The notes beneath the pieces were generated by a model. That model searched no databases. It saw only the letters and a program-made list of their open reading frames with translations, and was not told the origin of the DNA. Below, one piece after another: positions 13,362 through 23,810 of a DNA stretch of 30,785 nt. The position numbers were made by a program, and so were the translations under genes. How positions within the stretch are numbered: the stretch's first letter is position 1; each line of letters opens with the position of its first letter. Location of the stretch: positions 1-30,785 of IMG/VR virus record IMGVR_UViG_3300030012_002413; one strand, given 5' to 3'. This DNA is from a virus.

Positions 13362-16300
13362 TTAAGGGGTGGGGATTGGGACTCTTCTTGTTTCTCTTTG
13401 TCTTCCAAAGATGCTGTCAGCAGTTTCGCCTTCAGCGTTAATAAATCTTCTTAGTGTTCTTGTGTTTTCCAGTAGATCTTTTTTTGCGTCTCTGTAGTAA
13501 CCTTGTATTTCTCTGTTGATTTCCATAAGACCAAGGTTGACGTAATCATCTCCTCTAAGGTCTTCTGTTTTTAATAACTTTTTAATATCGCTGCGAAGAA
13601 CAAGCTTGTTGATTTCTCTTTTGACGTTCATCTTTTTAATGATGTCAGCATATTTAGAATACAAAGTGTATCCGTTTTCATCTCTGTAATCTTGCAACTT
13701 TACAGCATTAATTGTTTCAGGAATTCTTGAAGATATTAGACCTTTGATGTCTGCGGCTAGTAACTCATCAATCTTAGTAGGTTCCTTATATTTAGCCGAA
13801 GCAAACCTGTTGTATTTGTGTAGCCAGGTTTTCCCTGACTCACGTTCTTCTCCAAAGATGTCTCTTTTTACATTAGGAGCACCTGCACCTGTTGCGCTGT
13901 AATAAACACGGGCTACATAACCTTTAAAACTGTTGTCACCCCTAAGTTCATTAAGTTTTCCGTTGCGAGAGGCAAATTCAACTTCTTTGCGAATCTGAGA
14001 AGGAATAGGTATATAACTACCTATTAGTTTAGAAAAAGCATTAGAACTTAACTCTACGTTGTCTCCTGTAAGTTCAGTTAGTTGTTTGACACCTGAATAA
14101 AGAGGAAGCTCTTTAACAATTTCTTTTGCCGATCCAGATACCACTGTTCTCCATCCTGCTTCTTTACTAAGTTTGTTTTCTTCTTTTGCTCTAAAAAAGT
14201 TTCCTAGATCAGCGCCAAGAACAAGAGGAGCGTTAAAAGGAACAGCAGCTCTAATGTCTATTCCAAAGAACGTAAAAGGTTTCTTTTCTTTGTTCCTTAC
14301 TTTTTGTTCATCGGTCATCCAAGCGTTTGTTCCTGTTGAGTGACCAGCGTAACCAGATAAAAATCCAGCAGATAAAAGAGATCCAGCAACCATAGCGTCT
14401 GTAAGAGACTCTTTGTTATACATAACTCTTCTTGTTTCGGCTATGTCTCTTAATGCCTCTGTTTCTTTTATGTTTTTTGTAATATTAGTTTTTTGCGCTT
14501 CATCTGTTGTTTCATCAAAAAGCTTTTTAAGACGCTCTATTTCTTTTTTGTAATTTTTTACTGCTGTTCTAAAAGGGTTAAAGGGAGCAGTACCAATTAC
14601 TCCTCCGCTAAACCTAGCCATTCTTTGCACACTTCGGACACCTACTCCTAAGAACGGCATAAATGCTTCAACAGCAGCGCCTAGCGCTTTTTTTGTTGGT
14701 TCATTAAGATTTTTAGTAGCAGTTTTTAAAATTGCGTTAATAAAAGCTTTTTTAGCTTCTACAATGCTATCTGAAGAAGCAGCCATAAGTAGAGCTTCAT
14801 CAATAAGCGCAAATTCATCTGCTAATTCATCTAGTCCTTCTAATACATTAACACCGTCTAAATCTTTTGAAGCAGCGCCGTATAATTGGTTAAATCGATT
14901 TTCTGCTGCGGTAGCATCGTCAGGGAACTCTAAAATAGCTTTTCTTCTAAACTTAGAACGAGCTGCTACGTCTCTTAGTTGTCTTTTAAATACAGCATCA
15001 ACTCCCATAATTGTTCGCATTCCAATAGACAAAACATCAAAGAATTTTCCTTTAATTGTTTTATCAACTAAGAACGCTTTAATGTCTCTTGTTGCTTTTT
15101 CTCTAAGAGCCGCATCAGCTTGTGCTTTTTTTATTATACGATTAACACCAGTAGGAAACGCCGATTGAGTTTCTGCTGTATTTAAATCAAACTTGTCCGT
15201 CGAACCGTAATTAGGATCTCTGGCTTCTTTAAAAGTTTTTACGAAGTGCTTTCTAGCTGCTCCATTAAACAATCCAATAATTCCTCTTACACTTTCTTGC
15301 CACTCCATTATTGCAATTTTGTTTGCGAGTGGTTCTCCTTTAGTAAATATTCTATTAGTTATTGGTTTAAAAATGTTCCTTGCCATCTCAAACGCTCCAG
15401 TAGGAATAGCTGCCATTGCTGATGGTAACGAATCAATAAGAGCCATTTTTCTGGAAATTCTAGCTCCTCTAAAGAACTTAGAAATTTGTCCAATGTTGTC
15501 TGCTGCATGTGCCGCGTCAAGATAGCTGGCATATCTTTCGTAAAGCTCTTTATCTCTTTTTGCTCGTATTACTCTTTCTTCTTGTTTTGCCAGCTTTGTC
15601 AGAAAAGTCCGCATTGCTTTCTTACGATTAGCAACTTCTTTGACTGCTTTGTCGTATTTGCTTTGAACGGTTCCTTTGAACCTACTTGGCATACGACCAA
15701 CCTCTTGTTGCATCTCATCAGCATCTCCACGCTTTAAGATGTCTTTAAGTCTCTGCTCTTCAGCAACTACTGCATCATAGTTTGCTGCTTCTTTTTCAAA
15801 CCTCTCGTAAGACTTAATACGTGCTTTTAAATCTTTTACTTCTGCTGAGTCTTCTTTCTTTGCTGGTTTTGCATCAACAAGTTCATCAGCAGTTTTTGCT
15901 TTAGGCCCTACAGCACGCTCTCTGAGTTCATCCAGTTGTTTTTGCAGTCTTTGCTTTTGACCTTTTATACTTGCTTTGAGCTTTTCTTCTGGAGTCTTTT
16001 CTTTTGTTTTTCTTTGTTTAGTAGTTTTCCTAGCGTCTGCCTTTTGTTGCCTACGAACTTTGTCTTTTGATGACAAATATCTTTTTGCAGTGTCAGCAAA
16101 AGCTTCATCAACGTCATCTGCAACAGCTCCGTCTACATACCTTTTAAGGTTTCGCAGGGCAGCTATTTCCTCAGTTGTTGCGCGTGACCATTTTGATATA
16201 TTTTCGTCTATAGTGACATCTTTGCGGTTAGCTCTGACTCCGTTACCTACTACGTTGTTTAATGGCCCAAGAACTTCTTCAATAACTCGTATCTGAACTG

Positions 16301-17720
16301 CAAGAGATTGACTGAGTTCTCTAAAAGCATTTGCTCTATCTTCTCCTTTTACTATTTTTCTTACTGCGTTTTCTGCATCAAATTCAGCCGCATCAACAAT
16401 TTTTTTAGATTTGTTGATTACAGCAGGAATCATCTTCTGTTGCACTTCTTGTGCTTTAAGATCTCCGTTATTAATGCGTTCTTCTAGGTTATTTAACTCA
16501 TCGAGATCGTTAGAAAAATCATCAATAACACTGTCAACTTTCTCTTCTGGAAGAAACTTGTCACTTGGTTCTGGTTTTTTTACAGTCTCACTTTCTGGAG
16601 CTTCTGTTTCTTTTGCAGTAACCTTTGGTTCATCTAGTGGTTCAGGTTTAACGACCACATCGGGAGCTGGAGTAACTTCTTGTTTTTCTGCCAGCTTTGA
16701 AGCTTTTTTAATGTCATCTCCAAAGTCTTCTATGAGAGCTATGACTTGAAGTTCATCTTTAATTTTTCTATTTAATTTCTGAACTTCTTGAATAGCTACT
16801 GATTTTTCAAACCCAATTCTTGGAGAAGCCGCCGCTTTTTTTGCTTTTGCTAAATCTTTTTGCAACAGGTTAATTCTTTCTTTGACTCGATCTACAGCAC
16901 GATCAGTAACTTTTGTTGCTTGTCTTCTTCCAAATGCTCCTGTTTTAGAAAAAACGTGGAACACTGAATTAAGACCACCACCTACACCAGCAGCAACAAG
17001 GTATTCTAAAGCATTTCTGTCTGCTCCTTCTTCTTCAAACAAAATTGCTACTTCTTGCCTCATAGCTGTTTCAGCCATACCTTGGACGGCTCCACTAACT
17101 ACAGCAGGTGCTCCCTTTACGATTAGCTCTCTGGTTTTAAATGACTTTCCAATTACATCGTCAGTAAGTTTTACAGGCATTCTTTTATTAAGAAATTGCC
17201 TACCAGCTTTTACTACACCAGCGTCAATAGGAGTCGCAAGAATACCAAAAGCAGCAGCGGCAATTACTTCGCTTCCTCTCGTAGCGTCTTGAATGCCATA
17301 AGCTTTGCGGACTTCTTGTCCTATTATGTTTGAGAACCCCCAAATTACTGCTTCTCCTGCCGCAAACCCTACCGCACCTACAGCAGTAGACACAGGTTCA
17401 GGAGTCACCACAGCACCAGCAGCTATAGTCTTTACACCTCTAGCGGCGTTTATCAGTGTCTTTATGTTCTTAGCTACTTTAGAAGCTCTTGCGCCACTTT
17501 TAGTAAAAGCAGATGCAGTAACCCCAATTCCTAACTCAGCTCCAACACCAAACAGTGTTCCTTTTACCGCATCGTCTTCTTTAATTCCTTGTGCAACTAA
17601 TCCTGCATTAGTAATAACTTCCAGGTCTTCTGCTGATAGTCCAGTAGGTGGAGGAATAACTGCTCTTTGCTTTCTTTCCTCTTCAAGTCTTTTTATGTGC
17701 TCTTCTGGGTCGTAAGGCAT
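13362..17720 (-). CDS. T7 gp16-like internal virion (ejection) protein D
   Basis: A 1452-residue protein (T7 gp16 is 1318). The position after gp15 and before the fibre, and the large size, identify it as the ejection protein that extends the tail through the envelope. Visible features: Gly/Ala-rich hydrophobic helices near residues 55-170 (GTLFGVGAELGIG, AAGAVVTPEP, AAAAFGILATP), long charged coiled coils (about 270-700), and a Gly/Ala hydrophobic stretch near residue 1145 (MVAGSLLSAGFLSGYAGHS). I do not see a lytic transglycosylase motif at the N-terminus, where T7 gp16 has one. Codons look A/T-rich at third positions. Confidence 0.9.
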   Translation of the reverse strand: MPYDPEEHIKRLEEERKQRAVIPPPTGLSAEDLEVITNAGLVAQGIKEDDAVKGTLFGVGAELGIGVTASAFTKSGARASKVAKNIKTLINAARGVKTIAAGAVVTPEPVSTAVGAVGFAAGEAVIWGFSNIIGQEVRKAYGIQDATRGSEVIAAAAFGILATPIDAGVVKAGRQFLNKRMPVKLTDDVIGKSFKTRELIVKGAPAVVSGAVQGMAETAMRQEVAILFEEEGADRNALEYLVAAGVGGGLNSVFHVFSKTGAFGRRQATKVTDRAVDRVKERINLLQKDLAKAKKAAASPRIGFEKSVAIQEVQKLNRKIKDELQVIALIEDFGDDIKKASKLAEKQEVTPAPDVVVKPEPLDEPKVTAKETEAPESETVKKPEPSDKFLPEEKVDSVIDDFSNDLDELNNLEERINNGDLKAQEVQQKMIPAVINKSKKIVDAAEFDAENAVRKIVKGEDRANAFRELSQSLAVQIRVIEEVLGPLNNVVGNGVRANRKDVTIDENISKWSRATTEEIAALRNLKRYVDGAVADDVDEAFADTAKRYLSSKDKVRRQQKADARKTTKQRKTKEKTPEEKLKASIKGQKQRLQKQLDELRERAVGPKAKTADELVDAKPAKKEDSAEVKDLKARIKSYERFEKEAANYDAVVAEEQRLKDILKRGDADEMQQEVGRMPSRFKGTVQSKYDKAVKEVANRKKAMRTFLTKLAKQEERVIRAKRDKELYERYASYLDAAHAADNIGQISKFFRGARISRKMALIDSLPSAMAAIPTGAFEMARNIFKPITNRIFTKGEPLANKIAIMEWQESVRGIIGLFNGAARKHFVKTFKEARDPNYGSTDKFDLNTAETQSAFPTGVNRIIKKAQADAALREKATRDIKAFLVDKTIKGKFFDVLSIGMRTIMGVDAVFKRQLRDVAARSKFRRKAILEFPDDATAAENRFNQLYGAASKDLDGVNVLEGLDELADEFALIDEALLMAASSDSIVEAKKAFINAILKTATKNLNEPTKKALGAAVEAFMPFLGVGVRSVQRMARFSGGVIGTAPFNPFRTAVKNYKKEIERLKKLFDETTDEAQKTNITKNIKETEALRDIAETRRVMYNKESLTDAMVAGSLLSAGFLSGYAGHSTGTNAWMTDEQKVRNKEKKPFTFFGIDIRAAVPFNAPLVLGADLGNFFRAKEENKLSKEAGWRTVVSGSAKEIVKELPLYSGVKQLTELTGDNVELSSNAFSKLIGSYIPIPSQIRKEVEFASRNGKLNELRGDNSFKGYVARVYYSATGAGAPNVKRDIFGEERESGKTWLHKYNRFASAKYKEPTKIDELLAADIKGLISSRIPETINAVKLQDYRDENGYTLYSKYADIIKKMNVKREINKLVLRSDIKKLLKTEDLRGDDYVNLGLMEINREIQGYYRDAKKDLLENTRTLRRFINAEGETADSIFGRQRETRRVPIPTP

Positions 17721-20036
17721 TTAATTCTGTGAAGTTAAAAGGTTGTATTGAACGTCTACAAAAGACTCGATTGTTTCAGGAGTAGACAAACCAAAAGAAG
17801 TTAGCTGATCTATTGCGTTTAAAGTTTCTTTACGTTTATCTTCTTTTAAAAGACTTAATCCAGAACGATCACTTAAAGCTTCGCTCCATTCTTTTGCTTT
17901 TGCTGATAAAGATTCAACAGTTGGAAACAGCTTTACATCATAGAACGTCAAACCCGCATCATCTAAATCCTTTGCTGATTTAGGATCAAACTCGTTGTAA
18001 CCATAATACATCATGGTAATTTTAAGAGCTGCCTTAGCTTGTGTAGACCCTTCAGCTGCTATTTTATCGCGCATAAACTTATACTTATCTGCTAAGTAAG
18101 GTCCGCTACGCAACCCATCTCTAACTTCTTCGGTTTGAAACCCTTTATGTTCTTTAGCAAAATCTTTTGGTTTTAAGGTCAAAACTGCAAGATGCTCGTA
18201 TCCCTCTACACGCTCTAAATCTAAATCTTCAGCAACAGTTTTTTCTAACTCCCGCGCTTTAGTTCCTTCTTCGTAATCTCCAAGAAACTTTTTACCTTTA
18301 AAGTCATAAATGCTTCCTTCAAGGCGTTCTTTTGGATCTATAAAATTTGTAAATATGCTAGGAGCTTCTAATAACGCACCAAATACTCTTACTTCGTCTT
18401 CAATTCTTTCGTTAATCCACTCGTCTATTTTAGAATCGCGGTCTTCAGCATCTTTTAATTCTTTTGCCTTTATAAGAGTCCCATCGCTTACTGATTTTAA
18501 TAGTTGATTAGCAAACAAATTAGCTTCAGCTCTAAAAGCTTCTTTTTTAGAAGTTCCTGCAATAGTAGCTACTTTTGCTCTTAAAGCGTTTGTAATCGAA
18601 TCATCAAGTTTTCTGTATTGAACAGTGTTCTTTACCCAATCTCCTGCTCTTTCGTCGTTGTAAGCTGCAAAAACTTCGTCAGGTATTTTTACACCTGGAT
18701 AACCAAGATCAGTCATTGCTTGCCTAGGACTCATGTTTGGATTGTCTCTAAACTTCTGCGTAATCCTTGGCATCTCTGTTTTAAGTTCATCAGGATCTAT
18801 ACCTGTAAACTTATCTGGGTGAGCTTGCGCTAAATAAGATTGAGTTCTTGAAAGAGGCCCATCTATTTGCTCAAAAAGTCGCATTGTAAGATCAGAACCG
18901 CTTGTTCCTACTTCTTGAATAATGTTACGTAATTCAACATTTTTTTCCTCTGCTACTTTTAGTCTATCTTGATAAGAAGCAATTTCTTTATCAGTAATAT
19001 TAGGTTTTAACTTTGTTAGTAAATTACCAAAACCTTGTATTTCATAATCATCTAGCGGCTCATCGTCGTGCAGTCTATACATCAAACTGTCAGCACCGCT
19101 TCTTAGAGCTGACACTTTTTTAGAAAACGTCTCTTCCTCGTCATCTTCTACTGCTTCCCTAAGCCTACGAATCTGAGTCTGCATAGCCATAAACTTAGAT
19201 TTGTTTTCACCAATACCTCCTAGTTCTGCTCCTTTAAAGAACTCGTAAGCGTCAGCTTGGTCTACCGCAGCTTGTGCCGCATCAAACCGTCCATCAAACA
19301 CAAGCTTATCTACATACCCTTTTGTAAGCTGCATCATGCGTTGCATTCGTTCTTTTTTAGACACACCAAGTTCATTAAGCTGGCCATCTAGTCCTTTAAG
19401 TTCTCCTTGAATATCTCCTGTGTAAAACAGTGTATCCATTGCGTTAGACTCAATGACCATCTTAGTAGCCTCTTCTTTAAGCGCCTTGTATTTACTAAAC
19501 GCCTGAGCCTTTAAAGGTGCTGTAGTTGCATTCCAAAGCGCCTTGTGAGCTTGCATCTGGAGGTCGTTTGTCATTCCCTTGCTAAACTTGTCAAACAAAC
19601 CGGACTCCATGTTGGCTATAGCAGTATCAATGTCTGCTGAATCTGGGTTGTTTCCCAAGTCAGAAGCCAAAGCGTCATACTCATTGGCCATGTTCTGTTG
19701 CTCCATCAAATACTTCCTCTTAACCAGCTCGTAGTTAAACGTCTTGTTGTATTTAAGGATGCTAAAGGTTTCTTTATCACCAGCCGACAGCTCCTCAAGG
19801 ATCTCGTCATCAGACATCTGAGACACCCTGTCAGTAGCTACTTTGTTAGCGTAGTTTGTAAGCTGACCGGCAGCGTTAGGGAGCTGGTTGATTACAGAGG
19901 CAAACTGGAGGGCAGCATTAGTCTTTGGTGTAGGTGCTACAGAGACTTGGTAGTTTCCTTCTGAAGCCCCTACGCCCCCTTGAAGGCTTGCTTGACCTGG
20001 ATTGTAGTCAACTTGAGTTCTTGGTTTCTTAGCCAT
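17721..20036 (-). CDS. T7 gp15-like internal virion protein C
   Basis: A 771-residue internal core protein (T7 gp15 is 747). It has a largely helical, charged, soluble composition with a short N-terminal region MAKKPRTQVDYNPGQASLQGG and no membrane segment. It is placed between gp14- and gp16-like genes, and its stop sits directly before the gp16-like ATG. In T7 gp15 and gp16 form the periplasmic channel and motor for DNA entry. Identification is by size and conserved order more than by motif. Leader (TTTAACAAGCAAAC before ATG) lacks an SD. Confidence 0.87.
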   Translation of the reverse strand: MAKKPRTQVDYNPGQASLQGGVGASEGNYQVSVAPTPKTNAALQFASVINQLPNAAGQLTNYANKVATDRVSQMSDDEILEELSAGDKETFSILKYNKTFNYELVKRKYLMEQQNMANEYDALASDLGNNPDSADIDTAIANMESGLFDKFSKGMTNDLQMQAHKALWNATTAPLKAQAFSKYKALKEEATKMVIESNAMDTLFYTGDIQGELKGLDGQLNELGVSKKERMQRMMQLTKGYVDKLVFDGRFDAAQAAVDQADAYEFFKGAELGGIGENKSKFMAMQTQIRRLREAVEDDEEETFSKKVSALRSGADSLMYRLHDDEPLDDYEIQGFGNLLTKLKPNITDKEIASYQDRLKVAEEKNVELRNIIQEVGTSGSDLTMRLFEQIDGPLSRTQSYLAQAHPDKFTGIDPDELKTEMPRITQKFRDNPNMSPRQAMTDLGYPGVKIPDEVFAAYNDERAGDWVKNTVQYRKLDDSITNALRAKVATIAGTSKKEAFRAEANLFANQLLKSVSDGTLIKAKELKDAEDRDSKIDEWINERIEDEVRVFGALLEAPSIFTNFIDPKERLEGSIYDFKGKKFLGDYEEGTKARELEKTVAEDLDLERVEGYEHLAVLTLKPKDFAKEHKGFQTEEVRDGLRSGPYLADKYKFMRDKIAAEGSTQAKAALKITMMYYGYNEFDPKSAKDLDDAGLTFYDVKLFPTVESLSAKAKEWSEALSDRSGLSLLKEDKRKETLNAIDQLTSFGLSTPETIESFVDVQYNLLTSQN

Positions 20037-20050
20037 GTTTGCTTGTTAAA

Positions 20051-20731
20051 TTATAAAGGTGGAAGAAGTGAGGGGTCTATGAATCCTGTGCCTGAAGGCA
20101 AACCGGGAGTTACATTTGTAAACGTAGGAGTCATTGGTGACGTAACGTCTCTTACAGGAACTGAACGGCCCACAACAGGTATAGCTCTGCCAGCATTTGA
20201 AACGTCAACTCCTCCAGACCCCCAATCTTGAGCAACTGACTGCATAGAGGTTCCTACTTGAACCCCTGTAAGCAGTGCTTGCAAAGGATTCTCTTGCTGA
20301 ATCGGTTGGTTAATTCCAAGCAAGTTCATACGGCTTCTCATACGAGCATCATTTAATGCAAGGTTTCTATTTACATCCTGCATCTCAGCTCTGCGTGTTT
20401 CTGAGAACCTATTACGAGCAAAATTAGCAGTCATGCTATCAATAAGCGCCTGAACACTAAGACCAGTAACTCCTGCTTCACCAGCAGCTACTCTAGCTCT
20501 AGCCATTGCTAGTTGGTTTCCTCTGGAAGCAGCTCCAATTCGCTGTGCGCGTGCCACTTGCTCTTGCGCTTGTTGCACCCTAGCAGCGTTTACTTGGTCT
20601 AAATACCTAGCCTGTTCAAGCTCAGTAGCTCTTTCTTGTGCTCTTTCTTGTGCTGATGCCGCTTGACGCTGCCCTATAAAAGACGCTCCAGCAGAAGCAA
20701 TTCCCGCGATTAAACCGATTGGCGCACACAT
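20051..20731 (-). CDS. T7 gp14-like internal virion protein B
   Basis: A 226-residue protein with a hydrophobic glycine/alanine start (MCAPIGLIAGIASAGASFIG), a long Gln/Ala/Arg-rich helical stretch (AQERATELEQARYLDQVNAARVQQAQEQVARAQRIG) and a proline-rich tail. T7 gp14 (196 residues) is the outer-membrane channel part of the ejection machine, with the same kind of N-terminal hydrophobic segment. The position between gp13- and gp15-like genes fits exactly. It begins three bases below the gp13-like stop. Confidence 0.88.
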   Translation of the reverse strand: MCAPIGLIAGIASAGASFIGQRQAASAQERAQERATELEQARYLDQVNAARVQQAQEQVARAQRIGAASRGNQLAMARARVAAGEAGVTGLSVQALIDSMTANFARNRFSETRRAEMQDVNRNLALNDARMRSRMNLLGINQPIQQENPLQALLTGVQVGTSMQSVAQDWGSGGVDVSNAGRAIPVVGRSVPVRDVTSPMTPTFTNVTPGLPSGTGFIDPSLLPPL

Positions 20732-20734
20732 GAT

Positions 20735-21217
20735 CTATATTGATTTGTTGATGATGACAAACTCGTAGAAGGGTTGGTTGTCTATTTGAAGTTCTTTAAT
20801 GAATGTAGCCCCACAAAACTTGAGCCAGCGAATTGCTTGCTCGTTGTCCTTGTGAACTACGTTACCGCAAAAGGTAAATGGTTTGATGATCGTATTGACC
20901 CAGAGCCTAGAGACCTTAACGAACTCTTTTCTGGCTAACTTAAAGCGGTCAGAAGCGAGTAACCACACGTATCCAGGTCCTCCCTCAAGTCCCCCTGAGC
21001 CAAACATGGCTAGTGGATTGTCCTCTAGGTCGAGCACTGAGAACGTGTATAAGTCGTTATTTAAGCCCGCGAGAAGCGCATCCTTGGGTGTAGACCCAAC
21101 ACATTTTACTTCTAGCGCATCCATAGCCCTCATATCTTGGACTATTGGGTCTACGTGGGCCTCTTTAGCCCTACATATTTTAGCTGTTTTGTAATGATGC
21201 AGGACAGAGTTATCCAT
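20735..21217 (-). CDS. T7 gp13-like internal virion protein A (GNAT-like fold)
   Basis: A 160-residue protein. The central and C-terminal parts (NDLYTFSVLDLEDNPLAMFG, GGPGYVWLLASDRF, and NEQAIRWLKFCGATFIKELQ) look like an acetyltransferase-type fold and align with the pattern of T7 gp13 (138 residues), an assembly factor for the internal core. I chose ATG 21217 (after CAACAGGT), which overlaps the tail tube B stop by eight bases; the longer start at 21250 would overlap it by 41. Whether it has catalytic activity cannot be said. Confidence 0.85.
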   Translation of the reverse strand: MDNSVLHHYKTAKICRAKEAHVDPIVQDMRAMDALEVKCVGSTPKDALLAGLNNDLYTFSVLDLEDNPLAMFGSGGLEGGPGYVWLLASDRFKLARKEFVKVSRLWVNTIIKPFTFCGNVVHKDNEQAIRWLKFCGATFIKELQIDNQPFYEFVIINKSI

Positions 21218-23804
21218 ACCTGTTGGATCGAGAGTGGACAAAGGACTCAAACTCAGCTCCTTGAAGTGTGCTTGGGTATGGTGTTCCGTTCTCGATGGTT
21301 ATTGTTGTGTTCTCTGGCTTGGTAAACACAGGGAAACTAAACGTCCCTGAATCAAGATTAACTCGGTCTACATCAGAGGCATCAACAGCTTGTGTTGTGA
21401 ACTCGTTTGTATACGTTGAGCGTCTCTCTGGTGTCACCTTCACTTGAAAGAAGGCTGAGTCATCAAAGAACACATTTCCATTCTTTATTTTATTCTTTGT
21501 GTATCCAGTGGCTGACTTGCCTTTACCGGATGCCACCTTAAAAATCTGCTCAGAGAACGTGTATTGCATGTCATACTCGACACCTACAAATACGTCTCTG
21601 TCTGTTGTTTGTGATTCAAAAACAAGCTGGTTTGAGTTGGTAATGTAATCAACATTGTTGACAGTTATTTTACCTCTTGTGTATGGAATCTCCATACCTG
21701 TAGCCCTGTCGATTACCTTGAGCCTTGCTCCTGTTGGGTTAAAGCTGTTGCCATTAAAGTCAGTGGCTTCAAAAGGAAAGTAATCAAGGTGTGTATCAGA
21801 TGCGTCATCTACAGCAGTAAGTTGTGTTTGATTAGCCCTAATCTTCTTAGCTACTCTAAAATCAAGGTGAGTCATAAAACCAAGGTTTGATCCGTCACTA
21901 AGGTTCTCTTCGTCAGGAAGACCAGAAGTAAACGTCATCCCCAAGATCATAAAGTCCTTACCAGTAGACCTTACTAAAGCTCCGCTTCCATACTCACCAC
22001 CAGTAAGAAATTGGTAACTTGACCCAAAATACCTGTCTGTTGCGATGTAGAGCGTTGAGTCAATAAAATCAATACCTCTAATCTCACACCCTTGCAGAGT
22101 AAACTTACTCCACGCACTCAGGATTTTTTGGTTACCACTCCAGAAATACTTGTAGATATACAAAGTGTCTTTTGTCTCACTGCTAAGAACCGCAATAACG
22201 TCCTCAGTAGATGACCCAGCCACATCAATAACATTCTTTGGTATGTAGCTTGGGATGTGGTTTGTGACTTCTTCAGCCGTGTAGGTGTCACCGGTAGCAC
22301 TTACAGCAAACTCTCTGAGTCCTGAAAAATTGCCACGGGTAAACGGAAAGTAAATATAGGAACCAAGAGAGATCGGGTTAATTCCTGTGGCTTGATCGTA
22401 GTTAGTAATTGGGTTTACTGATACTGTGGAGGGAGTCAATAGGTCGCCCCCTTTGAGCACAAACTGTCCCCTGTTACTGAACAAAATAAGGTTCTCTTGG
22501 AACGCTTCTGCTGACTCTAAGTTAGTTACGTTTGTAGTAGCTACTCCAATGTCAATCGGATCTGAGTCCAACAGGTTAGTTACTGTGGTTCTAAACAGGT
22601 TAAAATACTCACCTGCTTCGCTCATAACCACCTTGTCTGCTGATAGGAATCCAAGACGATTCTTGTAGAAAAACAAGTTGTTAATTGGGCTGCCTATGAA
22701 AGAAGGATCAGGGTTTGATGTTCGGTCTCCTGCTTGTCGCCCACTCCACGGAGTAGTTGTAAGTTGAAATCTGTTTAAACTCTGAGACACCAAATTGTAT
22801 GGCATGTTAGCTGCGTCCAGTGCGTTAGGGACGTTAAATCCTACATCTTCAACCCAACCACCGCGCCCCATCTCTCCATTGTTAAGGAGTTCGTTAGTCC
22901 TAAAATTTAAATAGTAATCGTCTTCATCAAGCTCTGCGTCTCCACGGACCTTTACACGGAACCCATGTGGAGCTACAACAGGAAGATCAGTAATGTCAGC
23001 TACTTCTTTGTAGACCACACCAAGTCCTTTGTCTGCGAAGCCGTCTTTTGTTTTAATGTCAAAAGCTGCTGTAGTGGACTTAACAAGTTTGATTGTAGAT
23101 CCTTCTACTGTAGCTGTGATGTCTGATATGTCGTTTAATTTAGCAGACAACCTACTAGCAATAACTCCTGAATCTACTTTTAAATTTGTATCGTGATCTA
23201 AATGGGTAGCAGTAGGATTTCCTCCTACACCCCCCTCCCCGGAATCTGTAGTAGTTACATCTTTATTAGTTCCAAGAACAGACACCTCATAAGTTTTGTC
23301 ATACCCCGCTTGCTTAACGAATACCAACGCCTCGTTCTCATTTACGTCATCAGAAATATCTTCAGCCGCTTGGCTCATCTGAGTAGTAACCGTTTTGTTT
23401 ACAATCCAGGTATTGTCACCAACAGTAAGCGCCTTTAGGTTTTTTCTAGGGTTAGTTGTCTTTAAATAAGGAGCAAGCGTATTTAGATCTATTGGTGTTG
23501 TGCTTCCATCGTTGTATTTCATCGTCCCGCTATCAAGCAGGTTGTGGATAGTCAACGTAGATGGAGTAATAACCATCAAATACTTCTCAGACTCACTTCT
23601 GTTAATCGTATGGACAAAAGCATTCTCGCCAATCTCTGTTGCGTCATACTTAACAAGGTTCGCATTTGGACGCTTCTTCAGTCCATCAGCTACAGACGAG
23701 TAAGCGTTTATCTGCTCCTTGCACTGACCGTCATACTTGAGTGTGTCCGGCTGCTGGCTAACCCCTTGGATTAGGTTGGGAACAGAAGTGTTGATTAGCG
23801 GCAT
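21210..23804 (-). CDS. T7 gp12-like tail tubular protein B (nozzle)
   Basis: An 864-residue protein (T7 gp12 is 794) that forms the tail nozzle. The start MPLINTSVPNLIQGVSQQPDTLKYDGQCKEQINAYSSVADGLKKRPN is the typical family beginning, and a middle segment (GRQAGDRTSNPDPSFIGSPINNLFFYKNRLGFLSADKVVMSEAGEYFNLF) is also characteristic. Predominantly beta. It follows tail tube A by six bases, with leader CTAATAAGAT and no SD. Nothing unusual apart from its length. Confidence 0.96.
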   Translation of the reverse strand: MPLINTSVPNLIQGVSQQPDTLKYDGQCKEQINAYSSVADGLKKRPNANLVKYDATEIGENAFVHTINRSESEKYLMVITPSTLTIHNLLDSGTMKYNDGSTTPIDLNTLAPYLKTTNPRKNLKALTVGDNTWIVNKTVTTQMSQAAEDISDDVNENEALVFVKQAGYDKTYEVSVLGTNKDVTTTDSGEGGVGGNPTATHLDHDTNLKVDSGVIASRLSAKLNDISDITATVEGSTIKLVKSTTAAFDIKTKDGFADKGLGVVYKEVADITDLPVVAPHGFRVKVRGDAELDEDDYYLNFRTNELLNNGEMGRGGWVEDVGFNVPNALDAANMPYNLVSQSLNRFQLTTTPWSGRQAGDRTSNPDPSFIGSPINNLFFYKNRLGFLSADKVVMSEAGEYFNLFRTTVTNLLDSDPIDIGVATTNVTNLESAEAFQENLILFSNRGQFVLKGGDLLTPSTVSVNPITNYDQATGINPISLGSYIYFPFTRGNFSGLREFAVSATGDTYTAEEVTNHIPSYIPKNVIDVAGSSTEDVIAVLSSETKDTLYIYKYFWSGNQKILSAWSKFTLQGCEIRGIDFIDSTLYIATDRYFGSSYQFLTGGEYGSGALVRSTGKDFMILGMTFTSGLPDEENLSDGSNLGFMTHLDFRVAKKIRANQTQLTAVDDASDTHLDYFPFEATDFNGNSFNPTGARLKVIDRATGMEIPYTRGKITVNNVDYITNSNQLVFESQTTDRDVFVGVEYDMQYTFSEQIFKVASGKGKSATGYTKNKIKNGNVFFDDSAFFQVKVTPERRSTYTNEFTTQAVDASDVDRVNLDSGTFSFPVFTKPENTTITIENGTPYPSTLQGAEFESFVHSRSNRYG

Positions 23805-23810
23805 ATCTTA

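Noticed and set aside
16882-17715. Plus-strand frames of 136 codons opposite the gp16-like gene
   Set aside because: Shadows with Thr/Ser/Pro/Ala bias from the complementary strand, no start context.
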